From contig NC_136005.1 of the NCBI RefSeq assembly GCF_048128805.1, forward strand, positions 17,184,760-17,248,759: a DNA stretch of 64,000 bases, given 5' to 3'. The notes beneath the pieces are model-generated. The model made no database searches, was not told the origin of the DNA, and saw nothing but the letters and a program-made list of their open reading frames with translations. This DNA is from Centroberyx gerrardi (Eukaryota; Chordata; Actinopteri; Beryciformes; Berycidae). Each line of letters begins with the position of its first letter. Position 1 is the stretch's first letter. Positions 14,201 to 40,424 of the stretch are shown piece after piece. The translations under genes and the position numbers were made by a program.

Positions 14201-15144
14201 TTACAATTGTTTTGTCAGTTTGAAAATTAAAAAGTTGAGATTCTACTGAAACGAACATGAACAAAGCCAACGGTGGTGCTATAGTGCGATTCCAGATTTG
14301 GCCTATAAGGTGCTTTCCTCATCATGTATTCTTCAAAGTAAGCCATGAAAGCCCTCCCTTCAGAAAGCCTTGGCATATGAACAGGCAGCAGCCTACCTTC
14401 ATGTATATGCCTCTCAACTAGTAAAATATAATTCACTGCTGAAGATAAAACAACCAACCATGCATAATGCAATTCAGAGAGCAGGACATAAAATAGAATT
14501 TGTAAATTAGAAATGGAACAACACACAAACACAACACCAGCGTGCACCATAAATATTGAATGCACTGCTTTGTTGTGTACACAGATAACGGCAGTAAGTG
14601 CTAGTCCTCTCTGGCTCTGTATTATAGCCTGGATGAAGGCAGGATATAGAGGGAAACAACCAGGAATTCTTCAAGTTCTACAGTATGTAAGTCATGAAAG
14701 CATGTAACATCATTTATTAACATGGGACCTTTAGAGACGGGGCTGTAAACCCACTGTAACACCTTCATCTGTTCATATTGGAAGAATGCTACAGTCAATT
14801 ATTTGGTCATGGTCTAACTCAGAGGAAATACACCCATCCTAAATTAGATGGGGTGTTCGAACATTGGAAGCTCTCCTTATATTAAACCAAAGGGAGGGAA
14901 ACTACACATAAATCTTGCTAGCTGACAGAGGGGTGAGTGGTCGTTTGAAGGGTATAGGATGAAAATAGTTTTGTGTAGTTACCAGAGGACAACACACTTA
15001 TGACTCGTGAAAAACACAACAAAAGATTTTTTTTTTTTTTTTTTTAATCATTTGAAATCGGCAGCTAATTTGCAAGCATCAATGCTGAGCCACACATTAA
15101 AGTCCACCTGGCACTAATACAGAAAGAAAAAGCAAATATAAAAC
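11211..15144. other. Intergenic region between sh3rf1 (5' side) and nek1 (3' side)
   Basis: No supportable gene. The open frames are short, lack splice context and resemble no protein I know. The part from about 13560 to 14110 is AT-rich, rich in TAAT/ATTA words and low in simple repeats, so it could be conserved non-coding sequence, but nothing proves it. A poly-T run lies at about 15028-15045. Confidence 0.5.
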
Positions 15145-17212
15145 TTCAGGTTCTTAAAAAAAGGTGTTTATTTTATATAAAGATTTACAATATTTACTTA
15201 ATTATCAAATATGAACTGTTGTTAACATCTATGCCATTGCTTCCGTCACCTGTACAATTCTCTGGGCACAATATCAATCTGACCCGACACACTGCATCAC
15301 CAGCAGCACTCGTGTGCGGCAGTCCTGCTACAGTACCATGGCAACATACACCATTCTCACACAAAATGTCACCTTCCCTTTGAACTAATTTGGGTTAACT
15401 GAATCCGTAGGAAATGTGGAAAAAATGCATTAGATAACAACTATTTGTCCGGTGAAAAAGTTGTAAGAAAAGGAGGTTCAACTGGTTTTGTGTGATCATA
15501 ATAAATTTGTTTTGAGGTTGACCTGGTTTACCTTTTGAAGCTATGGTGAGTGTGTGACACCACCCTCTGAATTAGAATGAGCACCTGAGGGGATCAGATC
15601 TCTGCCCACCAAAATGTTGCCATCAAATGAAATGCCACTGTGGACTCTGAACGAACCACGAAACACAGAACAGGGTTTATGCTATCAACAAACGTGACAA
15701 TACATGTGTTTCAGTAATTTATGAACACATACAATCATATATATATATATGTCACAAAACCTTGAAGTTAACTTTGGTTAATAAGAACACGTATTTGATA
15801 ATGCACTTTTGTAATGTATGACGATTGGTTAGAAAATAGTGTCAGGTGCTGATAGTCAAAGTACGAAATACAGCCTTAAGTGTACTAGTTACTCATCATG
15901 CAAGTGTGCCTGAAACACTGTTAGATGCGTGGCTGCGACACTTCATGCATAGATCCTCCTGCCACATGACGTGCGTCATGGGAAGACATCAGATGGCTAG
16001 CAGATTGTCATAGCTGCCAGCGGCTTCATTGCACAAAACACTATTCATCATTATCTAAAAGAGAGGGAGAGAGAGAGGGACAGAGAGTGAGAGAGAGAGA
16101 AGAGATAATTCATTAGATAGACAGCAGCCAGAGTGCTTGCAGCACAGAAAGACTCCAGAGGTCAATGGTCACATCATGTCTCCTAATCAGAAGTGATGGG
16201 AGAGGAGCTAATGACTGCGAAATTCCAGAAATAGGCAGTAAACATTGATCCTGGACTCTTCCTATAGGTCACCCATAAACATAAATGTTGGGCGGCATGC
16301 AACACAAAAGTTTACAAAAACAACATCAGCAGCATCAGAATTGGCCAAGTCCTCTCAGACTTGGGACTGTTTACGTTGGTCTAAACTTAAAGGAGAAGTC
16401 TTGCTTTTTTATGTGATATTCAGATAATTTGTTTGCCTGACAGAAGTCTATAGCCTAAGAATACATGGGTTCGTTCTCTGGTAATGGCCACACAAACATC
16501 TTAAAATTTACCCACTGTTAATGCTGAATGAATGGGAATCATAGGTGCATGTTTTAGAAATCCTGAGAAGGGTCCTTGAGAGAGAAATTAGACTTTTACA
16601 TCATTCATTTCATCCTAGTGAAAAAAAAGGAAAAATTAAAAATTAAGAATAGTAAAATGGAATAGTTCAGCAAAAGAGAGAATTTATCTGCAGACTGCTC
16701 CCGTCCTGAGGGAAACCTGTCAGACTCAAACGAAATCCTCTTCCCGCCCTCTTATCCGCCGTGGCCCTCGTCTGACAGCTGACTTGGCACAGAGCAAGTG
16801 GGCGCAGACAGACAGTCTTAAGGGTGTGTTTCACATCTACTTAGTCCCTACGTGACTGGGTAAAGCCGTGGGGGCGTGAGGAGAGAGAATAGGATTTGGC
16901 AGATTAGATTAAACTGCTCTCTGCGCTCTCACACAGCTCTCCGCTATGGGAAAACCGCACAGCTGCCGAACAGAACAATTAAAAGAGGAACACGTGTATT
17001 CCTGCGGTTTACACAAGTGAAGAGAAAAGAGTGTTGAGGGAAACAGAGATGAATAGAACAAAGGGAGGAGGAAAAAAATGACAAAAAAAACAAGACCAAA
17101 CCGGTGATTATGGTGTGATTCAAATTAAACAGACGGGCAGCATGCTCTTCAGGGACACAATGGAAAACGATAAAAAAGACAAAACTACCTACAATTAACT
17201 AACAACCAACTA
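15145..17212 (-). other. nek1: Probable nek1 3' UTR with polyadenylation signal
   Basis: The minus strand has AATAAA at 15172-15167, about 2 kb downstream of the nek1 stop codon, with no better signal nearer to the stop. This suggests a 3' UTR of about 2 kb. It contains a short (GA)n tract at 16060-16100. A nearer, non-canonical cleavage site cannot be excluded. Confidence 0.45.
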
Positions 17213-32022
<14,810 letters not shown>

Positions 32023-32540
32023 GTTACTGGAATGACTGGCTCCTCATGCTGGGTCTTCAAAGAGATCAAGCAACATATTGCAAAGCTATACTCCATATGA
32101 ATTATAAATGAGGTTTTCCCCTTAAATCTAAGGGCTACAGTAACTATGGATGTTTACAGATGGCACTAATTTCATCTAAAGCTGCTGACTTATCATGATA
32201 GCGTGTCAACCCTTTTATAGCTCGATGTAGCGTTGCTGTCAGACAGAACGGGATCTTGCTCGGACGGGCTGTGATGCTGAGACAACACACAATACACCTA
32301 CTAGCAAGATTGCTAACGTTAACGTTAATTTGTAGCTTAAACGGGCGGCCAAGAACACCCTGCTTTAAAATATTTGCATGCAAGCAGAGTGAAGAGGCTA
32401 TCTAACTAACGTAACCAGCTAGCGGTCTACAAATAATATTAGGTAATACTTGGCTTACCATTAGTCTTTTTAGCGGCTGTCTGGTGGAGATTCTTCTACT
32501 GCTTTTGACGTATCGAGTCCCTCGCGCTCTCTATCTAACT
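32023..32540 (-). promoter_or_regulatory. nek1: nek1 5' UTR (split) and promoter region
   Basis: A 5' UTR segment 32054-32023 follows a TTTGAAG acceptor. An upstream non-coding exon ends at 32459 with donor GTAAGCC, and its start is probably near 32500-32540. The intron between holds CTAACGTTAACGTTAA-type words. Two upstream ATGs lie in the spliced leader (see findings). No TATA box is evident. Confidence 0.5.
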
Positions 32541-33581
32541 ACATCGACCCTTTGCTGCATTTTCATTGGTCACTGACATTTTCGTCGCTCGTTAATAGGT
32601 TAGTAGAGTTGTCAATCATCTTTCACTCTGAATAACGGAGCTAGTCTCCACCCTGGACGGACTGTTGCTGTGAACAATCTTCCTTAGCAACCACAAGCAC
32701 AAGCACTGACATGAGGCAGAGCCAATGGCGGTGACATGACCAACGAGGTTATATATTATTCCGACCAACTGACATAGCCGTCAGAGGCCGGACTACACAG
32801 TTTACTGTTTACTGTTTTTGTTTTTTGGTAAACATATGGCGTTATATTGGTCTCATTGGTCTCTGAAAAGTGGATCTACATAGCCCCAAGAAATGTCCTT
32901 AAATAAGTTAAAAATAAAACTCCGCCTTATGCTTGCGGCCCAAGCTAACCACGAAAGCAACCGACATTTCAAAAGAACATGGAGAACATGTATGAGACAA
33001 AGTATGGATTACAGAATGTGTGAGTGTGAGTCTAATAACAGCAGTAGCCTAGAAAAAGAAGAAAGACTAAACATGACGGCAGCATAGGATAAGAAAATAT
33101 ACCAGAACTATAACATATATTCAGTAAAAGATCATATTTGATATTATATTGCATATGCAATATAATATCAAATGAGAAGGATATGAGAATGAACAAAACA
33201 AATGTGTGCATTTACATCATACATGCAGGATGTGCCAATATGTCCGTTCTGCCTTCTGCAGAACGGAAAGTGATTCAATTTACAGAGAGAAATTCAATTT
33301 ACTGATGAAGATACAGATGAAGATAACATGTAGACAATGTGCAGAAGTGCACTGCTAGCTGTCTACCTGTTGATCCTTAAGAAACTCCTTAAGCTTTATT
33401 TTAACATTTGGAAAGACATGTACACTGTTTATTGCCTATTTTGGTCTTGGCCTTGACTTGGTCTCAACGCCCTTTGGACCTGGTCTTGACTTGAACTCAA
33501 CTGGACCTGGTCTTGGAATTGACTCGATTAAGGTGGTCTTGACTACAGCGCTAAATTTGAATGCCCTGTTCTTTTCCACAG
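32541..33581. other. Intergenic spacer with a long palindrome and a minisatellite-like stretch
   Basis: No gene supported. It contains the 38-bp palindrome at 33136-33173, a small inverted repeat CCGTTCTG/CAGAACGG at about 33243-33266, and several GGTCTTGACTTG/GGACCTGGTCTTG repeats at about 33440-33540 directly ahead of the elastase fragment. Confidence 0.5.
33136..33173. repeat. 38-bp perfect palindrome
   Basis: ATTTGATATTATATTGCAT followed at once by its exact reverse complement, with no spacer. It is entirely AT-rich apart from G/C at mirrored positions. Such sequences can extrude as cruciforms or mark transposon centres; its role is unknown. Confidence 0.95.
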
Positions 33582-34080
33582 CTGGAGGTCCCATCGCTGA
33601 CATCCTGCAGCAGGCCCTCCTGCCTGTGGTCAGCCACTCCAACTGCACCAAGCCTGACGGGTGGGGAAGCCTGGTCACCAAGAATATGATCTGTGCTGGA
33701 GGAGATGGACAGCTGGCTAGCTGCAATGTGAGTCACATTAATTTCCCACAACCCCTAAATTTTATTCTACAGTCTCATGTAATATAGAAATGGAGTTCCT
33801 GTGAAAATATACCAGCCTTACAGTTTAGAATAGTTTTACTGCCATAATGATTATTATATATGTAGAATATCTAAATGCTTTCGCCATCTTTTGCCTGAAC
33901 ATCACGTCTGGCTCTGTTACCCCTCAGGGAGACTCTGGTGGCTCCCTGAACTGCCAGAACCCTGACGGCTCCTGGGACGTCCACAGTGTGGTGAGCTTCA
34001 GCTCCAGCATGGGCTGCAACTACCCCAAGAAGCCCTCCGTCTTCACCCGCGCCAGCGCCTACATCTCCTGGATCAACAAT
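33582..34080 (+). pseudogene. Elastase/chymotrypsin-C-like serine protease fragment (last two large exons only)
   Basis: Exon A, 33582-33727 (acceptor TTCCACAG, donor GTGAGT), encodes GGPIADILQQALLPVVSHSN and NMICAGGDGQLASCN. Exon B, 33928-34080 (acceptor CCCCTCAG, donor GTGAGT), encodes [16 protein letters not shown] through [20 protein letters not shown]. Splice phases match. This is the C-terminal half of a pancreatic elastase 2-type or chymotrypsin C-type trypsin-fold protease, with the catalytic Ser in GDSGG. I found no exons for the signal peptide, activation site, catalytic His or Asp upstream. The usual GDSGGPLNC is GDSGGSLNC, and the usual HG(I/V)VSF is HSVVSF. A possible terminal exon (34820-34846, LQNVAWAS-stop) is weak. 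It is most likely a truncated gene copy, but could be a broken or misassembled gene. Confidence 0.75.
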
Positions 34081-35511
34081 GTGAGTGGAAATGGGCTTGG
34101 CTTGTACAGTATTTGTTAATCTAATATGTGCCTTTTAGTGGACGCTTCTGTCCAAAGCACCTTACAGTACAGTGCATAATTGTTTTTTTGGCTCCACTTG
34201 ACAATGTTAGTGCAGTGCTCTCTCTATTGCTTACAGCTCTGCAGATAGATTCAGCGTACTTACGGTTTACTGTCTTTGTGACAAGGCAATTAACGTTAAA
34301 ACCCACAGCTGTTGATGGGCAGCCATTTCTTGGTGGTGATTATGTGGCTCTTAAAGTTGGGATGAAATAAAAGCAGGAAAATGGTTTTACTTAAAAGGAA
34401 ATCATTGAGTGTTAAAATGTGAATGTTCATGAAATTTCAAGTTTCATACTCAACTCCTACTCAAGTGGCAGATAGTTAAACTTAAAATTTGTAGGAGTGT
34501 GCCACCTGCCGTACAGGTGTAGAATATCTATCACTGAAATGTCATTCAAGTGACATTAGACAGCATACTTTGAAACCAATTAAAAAGAAAAGTAGCTCAT
34601 TTAAAATATACTCAAAGTAAAAGTTACTTTTTAATAAATCAATTCAGTGTAATGTGTTAGAGGGAGGAATAAGGGCCATAATACATGGGAAGTGTTGTGA
34701 AGCAATGTAAAGTATGTAAGTATTTTTCCATTATTCTCCTATAGCCAGTGTGGTTACACTGATTTTGTCCTGCTTGCCAATCCCATCCCTGTTGTAAGCA
34801 ATACTTCCCTTCTCCACAGCTTCAAAATGTTGCTTGGGCATCTTAGAGCTTGTGATACAACAAGCAACATTTTGGAGAAGATGACAAGGCAACGTGTCGG
34901 TCAACAGGAATTGAAGTCAGACTTGCAGCATAATACCATAGCATTAGAAGTTGCCATGTAGACAATGTGAGAGTGTTTATCCATCTACTTGGGCTGTGTA
35001 GTCCTGCAATATTGACCAAAATGTTACACAGTGTGTGTATCAAGGATATAAAAGTGCTGATACACCTGGCAGTTTTTTAGGGCAATGTAGGCTACACTCC
35101 CAATACCAACCAACGAGCCAAGTCAAAACACAGGATTAACATCTATTCAAGTGTTGCCTTGCAAAAAGATATTCCTGTGTGATTAAATAAAAAATGTAAA
35201 GGCAACTTATTGATCGATCTTGATCATCACATTTGCCCAGACATTTATTTTCCCTGGTCATCTCTGCCTGAACAGCTGAACCAAAACAGAATCTGTCTGT
35301 CATAAAGAGCTGAATTCTACTCCCAGTTACTCAACAATAAGTCCATTCCGTCTCCCACAGAAACTTTCTCCCTGAACACCCTCAGTTCATTTCAGCCACC
35401 AGTATCAACTGTGTTTGAGTGCTCTTACATCTGTTCTGCAGTTGTGAGTTTGGTTGTACGTTTGATTGTTGTTTCTGCACTGTTGATTTGTCATCCAGTA
35501 ACAAAACATCC
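34081..35511. other. Spacer between the protease fragment and the repeat-protein gene
   Basis: No convincing exon. At about 34134-34175 there is a TTAGTGGACGCTTCTGTCCA-type word and CTTACAGT, which recurs widely in fish genomes as part of a dispersed repeat. The rest is AT-rich with short frames only. Confidence 0.4.
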
Positions 35512-38500
35512 ATGGACTGGATTGAAGGAGAAAGGGTCATCTATAGACCCATCAGGGTATGTGAGCATTGTTTATTACAGTTAAATTGTAAAGATTTTGA
35601 GCTGATGTATGTATGTAGCATAAGAGGCTTTTGATTGACATCTCATTTCCTTCAAAGGTATTGTTCAATGTACCGGTGTACAGAGAGACTATACAGCTCT
35701 GCTGGGAGTGGAAGTACTATGAAGTACAAGTAAGAACCACTTTTGTTTCAGGCTCGCACAAAATAAAACACCTGACAAATTCTGGTAAAGTGTCTCCTAT
35801 GATTATACATGAGAACATCTGATGTTTTCTATTGTCTTGTAGAAAAAAATGATGGTGCAGTTTTTGAGGCTTCAGCAACAAAAGCAGGTCCCATCTGAGC
35901 TGACAGCTGAGGACATGACTGACTGGCTGGTGGAGCAGGGCAAGAAATCTCTCAGGGAGCGGTGAGACTTACTGAGACATACAGACAGTCCACCACTCAA
36001 TCTATCATCAACTCTGCTAATGTTAAAGGAATAGTTGAAAATTGGCCCACACTGGCGAATTAAATAAATGAAAATTCAGTCATTATCTACCCACCCCCAT
36101 GCCAGTAGAAAATCGGTTTAATGTTTGATGTCCACTTTAGTCTATGTTCTGTATGTATTCTGCACATTGTAATACATGCAGCGTTTATAGTTAAAAATGA
36201 CACATTTTATGGCATTTTTCATTATTATTATGACATCAAACTCACTTATTGAATTTGACAATTAAATATAAAGTAATTGCTTTAAAACAGTATTTTAAAA
36301 TCTCGTGCTTTTATTTGGAAGGCTAAACGGCCAAACCGGAAGTCTTGTTTCTGGTAATTCAAGCTAGTCTTACCTATAGAGACCGGGTGCGTGCAAACGT
36401 GACGTTTTTTAAAATCAACAGCTAGAGTGGCAATTTCAGCTAAATAATGGTGTAAATGTTGGTCTTTTCAAGTCACTCAAGTCACTTTGGGATCTTTTGG
36501 CTTCAAGAGACTTGGATTATGCTGTAATGCATGGAGCCATTTTATGGTTATTTTCCGTTATTTTTTTAACTCTGTCTGTCCATCTGTTGTATGGACTAAC
36601 AAACTTTCTACTGGCATGGGGGTGAGTAGATGACTGAATTTTCATTTTTGGGTGAACTATTCCTTTAAGCTAGGCTGTTACTAATGAGAAGAAAATAGAG
36701 CAACAGTTAAGATGAACCTTCTGTTTTCTTTCCATGTGAAGATTGTGGAGGTTTGATCTTGAGAGTTTTGATAAAAGTGTCCAGCCTCTCCTCACGCTGG
36801 TAAGACCAAGATCATGAAAAGACTCAGTTTGGAGTAAATTATCACATAACACTAGATTGATCCTGTAAATATGTCAAATCTTAATGGTGCATCCCATTTC
36901 TTGTTTCAGATGTGGGAGGTGAACATCAGCATGAAACTGATGGTTATTGAGTTTTTAGCCCGAATCGTGCTCAACTCACCTGAAGCCAACAGTCCTTGTT
37001 TTCAGTAAGTCACATTTATGAGATAAGATGAAACTTGAATGATTCCCATGGGGAAATTGTGTCTTTTCAGAAAATCTGTATTTCAACTCATTTTGAGCGA
37101 CTCTCATCGACAGAGACCCTCAGATCATCCGTCTGGCTGACAAAGCCATCAGGAGCCTGGTGGAGAAGCAGCAGCCCAGCTCCAGCCTCCTCGGCCCCCA
37201 GGAAGTGGTGATGCTGGTTGTGCCCAAAGTGCTGCAGGGCTTCTGGATTAATCCGGCGATCCTCTTGTCCGTTCCCCCACTGCAGCTCAGCGACTTGGCC
37301 GTCGGAATCACGAAGGCCGTTGAGGATAAGCTCTCTGCCTCTCTGACCTCCACGGACCGTCAGGCCGCCTTCTCCCGCTCCATCCGGGATGAGAAGGTCC
37401 TTTCTATCCAGAACGAGGTCAGAGAGAAGTACACTCCAGATGTCCTGCTGGAGGAGCTGAAACGCTTTGGGCCAGAGCTGCTGACCAGGATCGTTGACGT
37501 CACAGTGGGGGAGATCTGTGTTATGTTTGAGCCACAGAAACACATGGAAATGTCTGAAGTGCTGACCACCAAAGAGGTAAGAAGACCTGCGCAGATGTAT
37601 GATTGAGTAGCTGGATAAGATACTGTATAGTAAAAAAAAAAAAAAATTCTAAAATTCAAACGGCTTCTCTCCCTCTTTAGGTGGAACTAGATGATTCCAC
37701 CCAGCCAACTGTAGTGGATGGAGCCATGAACTCCACCCCCCTTGATGGAGATTTGAGCGAAGAGCCCGGCCTGGAAGAGGACACAACACCAAGCCCAGAA
37801 ATGGACTCTGCTGTTGGTTCAGGTGCTCTGGTTCCTCTGACTCTCCCTACTGAAGCTCCTCTGGTTCCTCTGAGCCTCCCAACTGAAGCTCCTGTGGTTC
37901 CTCTGTGCCTCCCTACTGAAGCTCCTTTGGTTTCTGTGAGTCTCCCTACTGAAGCTCCTCTGGTTCCTCTGACCCTCCCTACTGAAGCTCCTCTGGTTCC
38001 TCTGACCCTCCCTACTGAAGCCCCTGTGGTTCCTCTGAGCCTCCCAACTGAAGCTCCTGTGGTTCCTCTGCGCCTCCCTACTGAAGCTCCTCTGGTTTCT
38101 GTGAGTCTCCCTACTGAAGCTCCTCTGGTTCCTCTGACCCTCCCTACTGAAGCCCCTGTGGTTCCTCTGAGCCTCCCTACTGAAGCTCCTCTGGTTTCTG
38201 TGAGTCTCCCTACTGAAGCTCCTCTGGTTCCTCTGAGCCTCCCTACTGAAGCTCCTCTGGTTCCTCTGAGCCTCCATACTGAAGCTCCTCTGGTTCATCT
38301 GAGCCTCCCTACTGAAGCTCCTGTGGTTCCTCTGCAACTCCCTACTGAAGCTCCTCTGGTTCCTGTTAGCCTCTCTACTGAAGCTCCTCTGGTTTCTCTG
38401 AGCCTCCCTACTGAGGCTCCTCTGGTTCCTCTGAGCCTCCCTACTGAAGCTCCTCTGATTCCTCTGAGCCTCGCTACTGAAGCTCCTGTGGTTCCTCTGC

Positions 38501-39315
38501 GCCTCCCTACTGAAGCTCCTCTGGTTTCTGTGAGTCTCCCTACTGAAGCTCCTCTGGGTCCTCTGAGCCTCCCTACTGAAGCTCCTCTGGTTCCTCTGAC
38601 CCTCCCTACTGAAGCCCCTGTGGTTCCTCTGAGCCTCCCTACTGAAGCTCCTCTGGTTTCTGTGAGTCTCCCTACTGAAGCTCCTCTGGTTCCTCTGAGC
38701 CTCCCTACTGAAGCTCCTCTGGTTCCTCTGAGCCTCCATACTGAAGCTCCTCTGGTTCATCTGAGCCTCCCTACTGAAGCTCCTGTGGTTCCTCTGCAAC
38801 TCCCTACTGAAGCTCCTCTGGTTCCTGTTAGCCTCTCTACTGAAGCTCCTCTGGTTTCTCTGAGCCTCCCTACTGAGGCTCCTCTGGTTCCTCTGAGCCT
38901 CCCTACTGAAGCTCCTCTGATTCCTCTGAGCCTCGCTACTGAAGCTCCTCTGGTTTCTCTGACCCTCCCTACTGAAGCTCCTGTGGTTCCTCTAACCTTC
39001 CCTACTGAAGCCCCTGTGGTTCCTCTGAGCCTCCCTACTGAAGCTCCTCTGGTTCCTCTGAGCCTCCCAACTGAAGCTCCTCTGGTTCCTCTGCACCTCC
39101 CTACTGAAGCTCCTCTGGTTCCTCTGACCCCCGCTACTGAAGCTCCTCTGGTACCTCTGAGCCTCCCAATTGAAGCTCCTGTGGTTTTTCTGAGCCTCCC
39201 TCCTGAAGCTCCTGTGGTTCCTCTGAGCCTCCCTACTGAAGCCCCTGTGGTTCCTCTGAGCCTTCCTACTGAAGCTCCTGTGGTTCCTCTGAGCCTCCCT
39301 ACTATCAGAGTCTGA
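35512..39315 (+). CDS. Unrecognised protein with a C-terminal array of ~44 eleven-residue repeats
   Basis: Seven spliced exons fit in frame: 35512-35556, 35658-35729, 35843-35961, 36742-36799, 36910-37004, 37114-37576, 37681-39315, giving about 828 aa. All use GT-AG sites. The first 284 residues are mainly helical in character: DWIEGERVIYRPIRVLFNVP, WEVNISMKLMVIEFLARIVL, ADKAIRSLVEKQQ, LSDLAVGITKAVEDKL. I do not recognise the family. The last exon opens with a Ser/Thr/Glu-rich linker and then repeats the unit LPTEAPLVPLS (33 bp) with variants VV, SVS, LIP, LHT, LAT, LST to the stop. AATAAA at 39395 gives a plausible 3' end. The start at 35512 is the first ATG in the frame near the exon end; upstream exons are possible. 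The splice structure and open frame argue for a real gene; the repeat part is probably disordered. Function unknown. Confidence 0.75.
36023..36668. mobile_element. MITE (~646 bp) in intron 3 of the repeat-protein gene
   Basis: The ends are inverted copies: left TTAAAGGAATAGTT... with AATGAAAATTCAGTCAT and CCCACCCCCATGCCAGTAGA; right the reverse complement of TTAAAGGAATAGTTCACCCA with AATGAAAATTCAGTCAT and CTCACCCCCATGCCAGTAGA. The left terminus differs by about 29 bp in place of the short CACCCAAA of the right one, and that segment holds an 18-bp match to fbxl5 (see findings). There is no coding capacity. Confidence 0.85.
37830..39302 (+). repeat. Exonic 33-bp minisatellite with 462-bp higher-order duplication
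   Basis: About 44 tandem copies of a unit of the type CCTCTGAGCCTCCCTACTGA + AGCTCCTCTGGTT. A block of 14 units (462 bp) is present twice: the distinctive CCATACTGAAG variant ends at 38280 and again at 38742, and flanking variants (CTGCAACTC, GTTAGCCTCTCT, CTGATTCCT, CTCGCTACT) follow in the same order. No unit breaks frame. The reverse strand is also open over most of the array because of the 33-bp periodicity. Confidence 0.97.
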
Positions 39316-40424
39316 TGCTTCTTCCGTCGGCTGTTCCAAACACTGAGGAAAACAGCCGAGGAAACAGAGAGGGACTGAAATCCCTCTGCAAAAAATAAAT
39401 TCAGTGTTGCATTGCAATCAGTCCATGTCAGTCAATGTTTTTTTTTCATTTGCTGTGAATTGATGCATTGTAAAATTCAGAAATTATCATACAGGAATAG
39501 CATGATACATATACATATACAGTCAACTCCAGAATTATTCTCACCCTTCATGAAAATGAGCAAAATGTATTGTATAAAATCTGTATAAATTGTATAAAAG
39601 CTGAAAATATATTAAATTAATATTTCGACTTTTTTCTCAAAATTACCACTTTATTCTTTATATATTAATATTATGACTTTTTTAGCGTCATTTGGCCCAT
39701 GGGGCAAGACCAGCCTCAGAGCCAGGAAAAATAATCGATTGCAAAGGATTACCCAATCAGCAAATAGATCCCGCCCCATTCACTTTGATTGACAGACGGC
39801 TGAGACATTATGAAAAGTGAGGAGCAATGAAAAAAGAAAAAGATAAATAAAAGAACCACTTTGAAAAATGTAATTCTGAATAATATCATGTAATTGAAAA
39901 TTAAAGCCATGTGAAAAATAAAAAAAGTTTTTATGAAATAAAAATACAATTAAATATAGTCATGTTATTATGAAAACAATAAATATGAATTGAATTTTTA
40001 AATGAAAGGAAAACAATCAAGAAATTATTAATTTATTTCTGTATTTATTTATGTAATTATTTATTTCACTGACATATTTATTTATTTAACTGTGACTATT
40101 TGGTCCTCCACAGGTCTCCTTAGGAAATGTCCAGAAGGACATAGAGAAATGTAATCTAGTATGCTTGTTTGTTTTGCATGTAAATTGCTCATGCATCAAG
40201 TGGCATAAATAGGAGCCAGTTTTGCGTCTGAGAACGTGACTGCTGATCTGAGACCAGGTTGCCTCTGGAAATGTACTAAAGTTGATAGCAATATGTATCT
40301 AATCATTGGTCCCAGATCAGTACGTCTACTCTTGGAGCTCAGTCACGTGACTTGCTCGCACACACCTCCTGCTTGATTGTATCGCCATGCAAATGACGCA
40401 CTGACTGAGGTTCAGTGTGTGAAG
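39316..40424. other. Spacer and promoter/5' UTR region of fbxl5
   Basis: AATAAA at 39395 probably ends the upstream gene. The stretch 39600-40080 is AT-rich and repetitive (TATTTATTTA words). The fbxl5 leader lies just before 40425; its transcription start is not resolved. Confidence 0.45.

Noticed and set aside
36030..36060. Match to fbxl5 exon 1 as an alternative exon of fbxl5 or of the repeat gene
   Set aside because: No splice sites around it, and the flanks belong to the MITE terminal repeat.
38992..39417. Antisense 141-codon frame at the end of the 33-bp array
   Set aside because: Mirror of the coding repeat; no splice sites or promoter. Noted only as a low-interest observation for the longer antisense frame.
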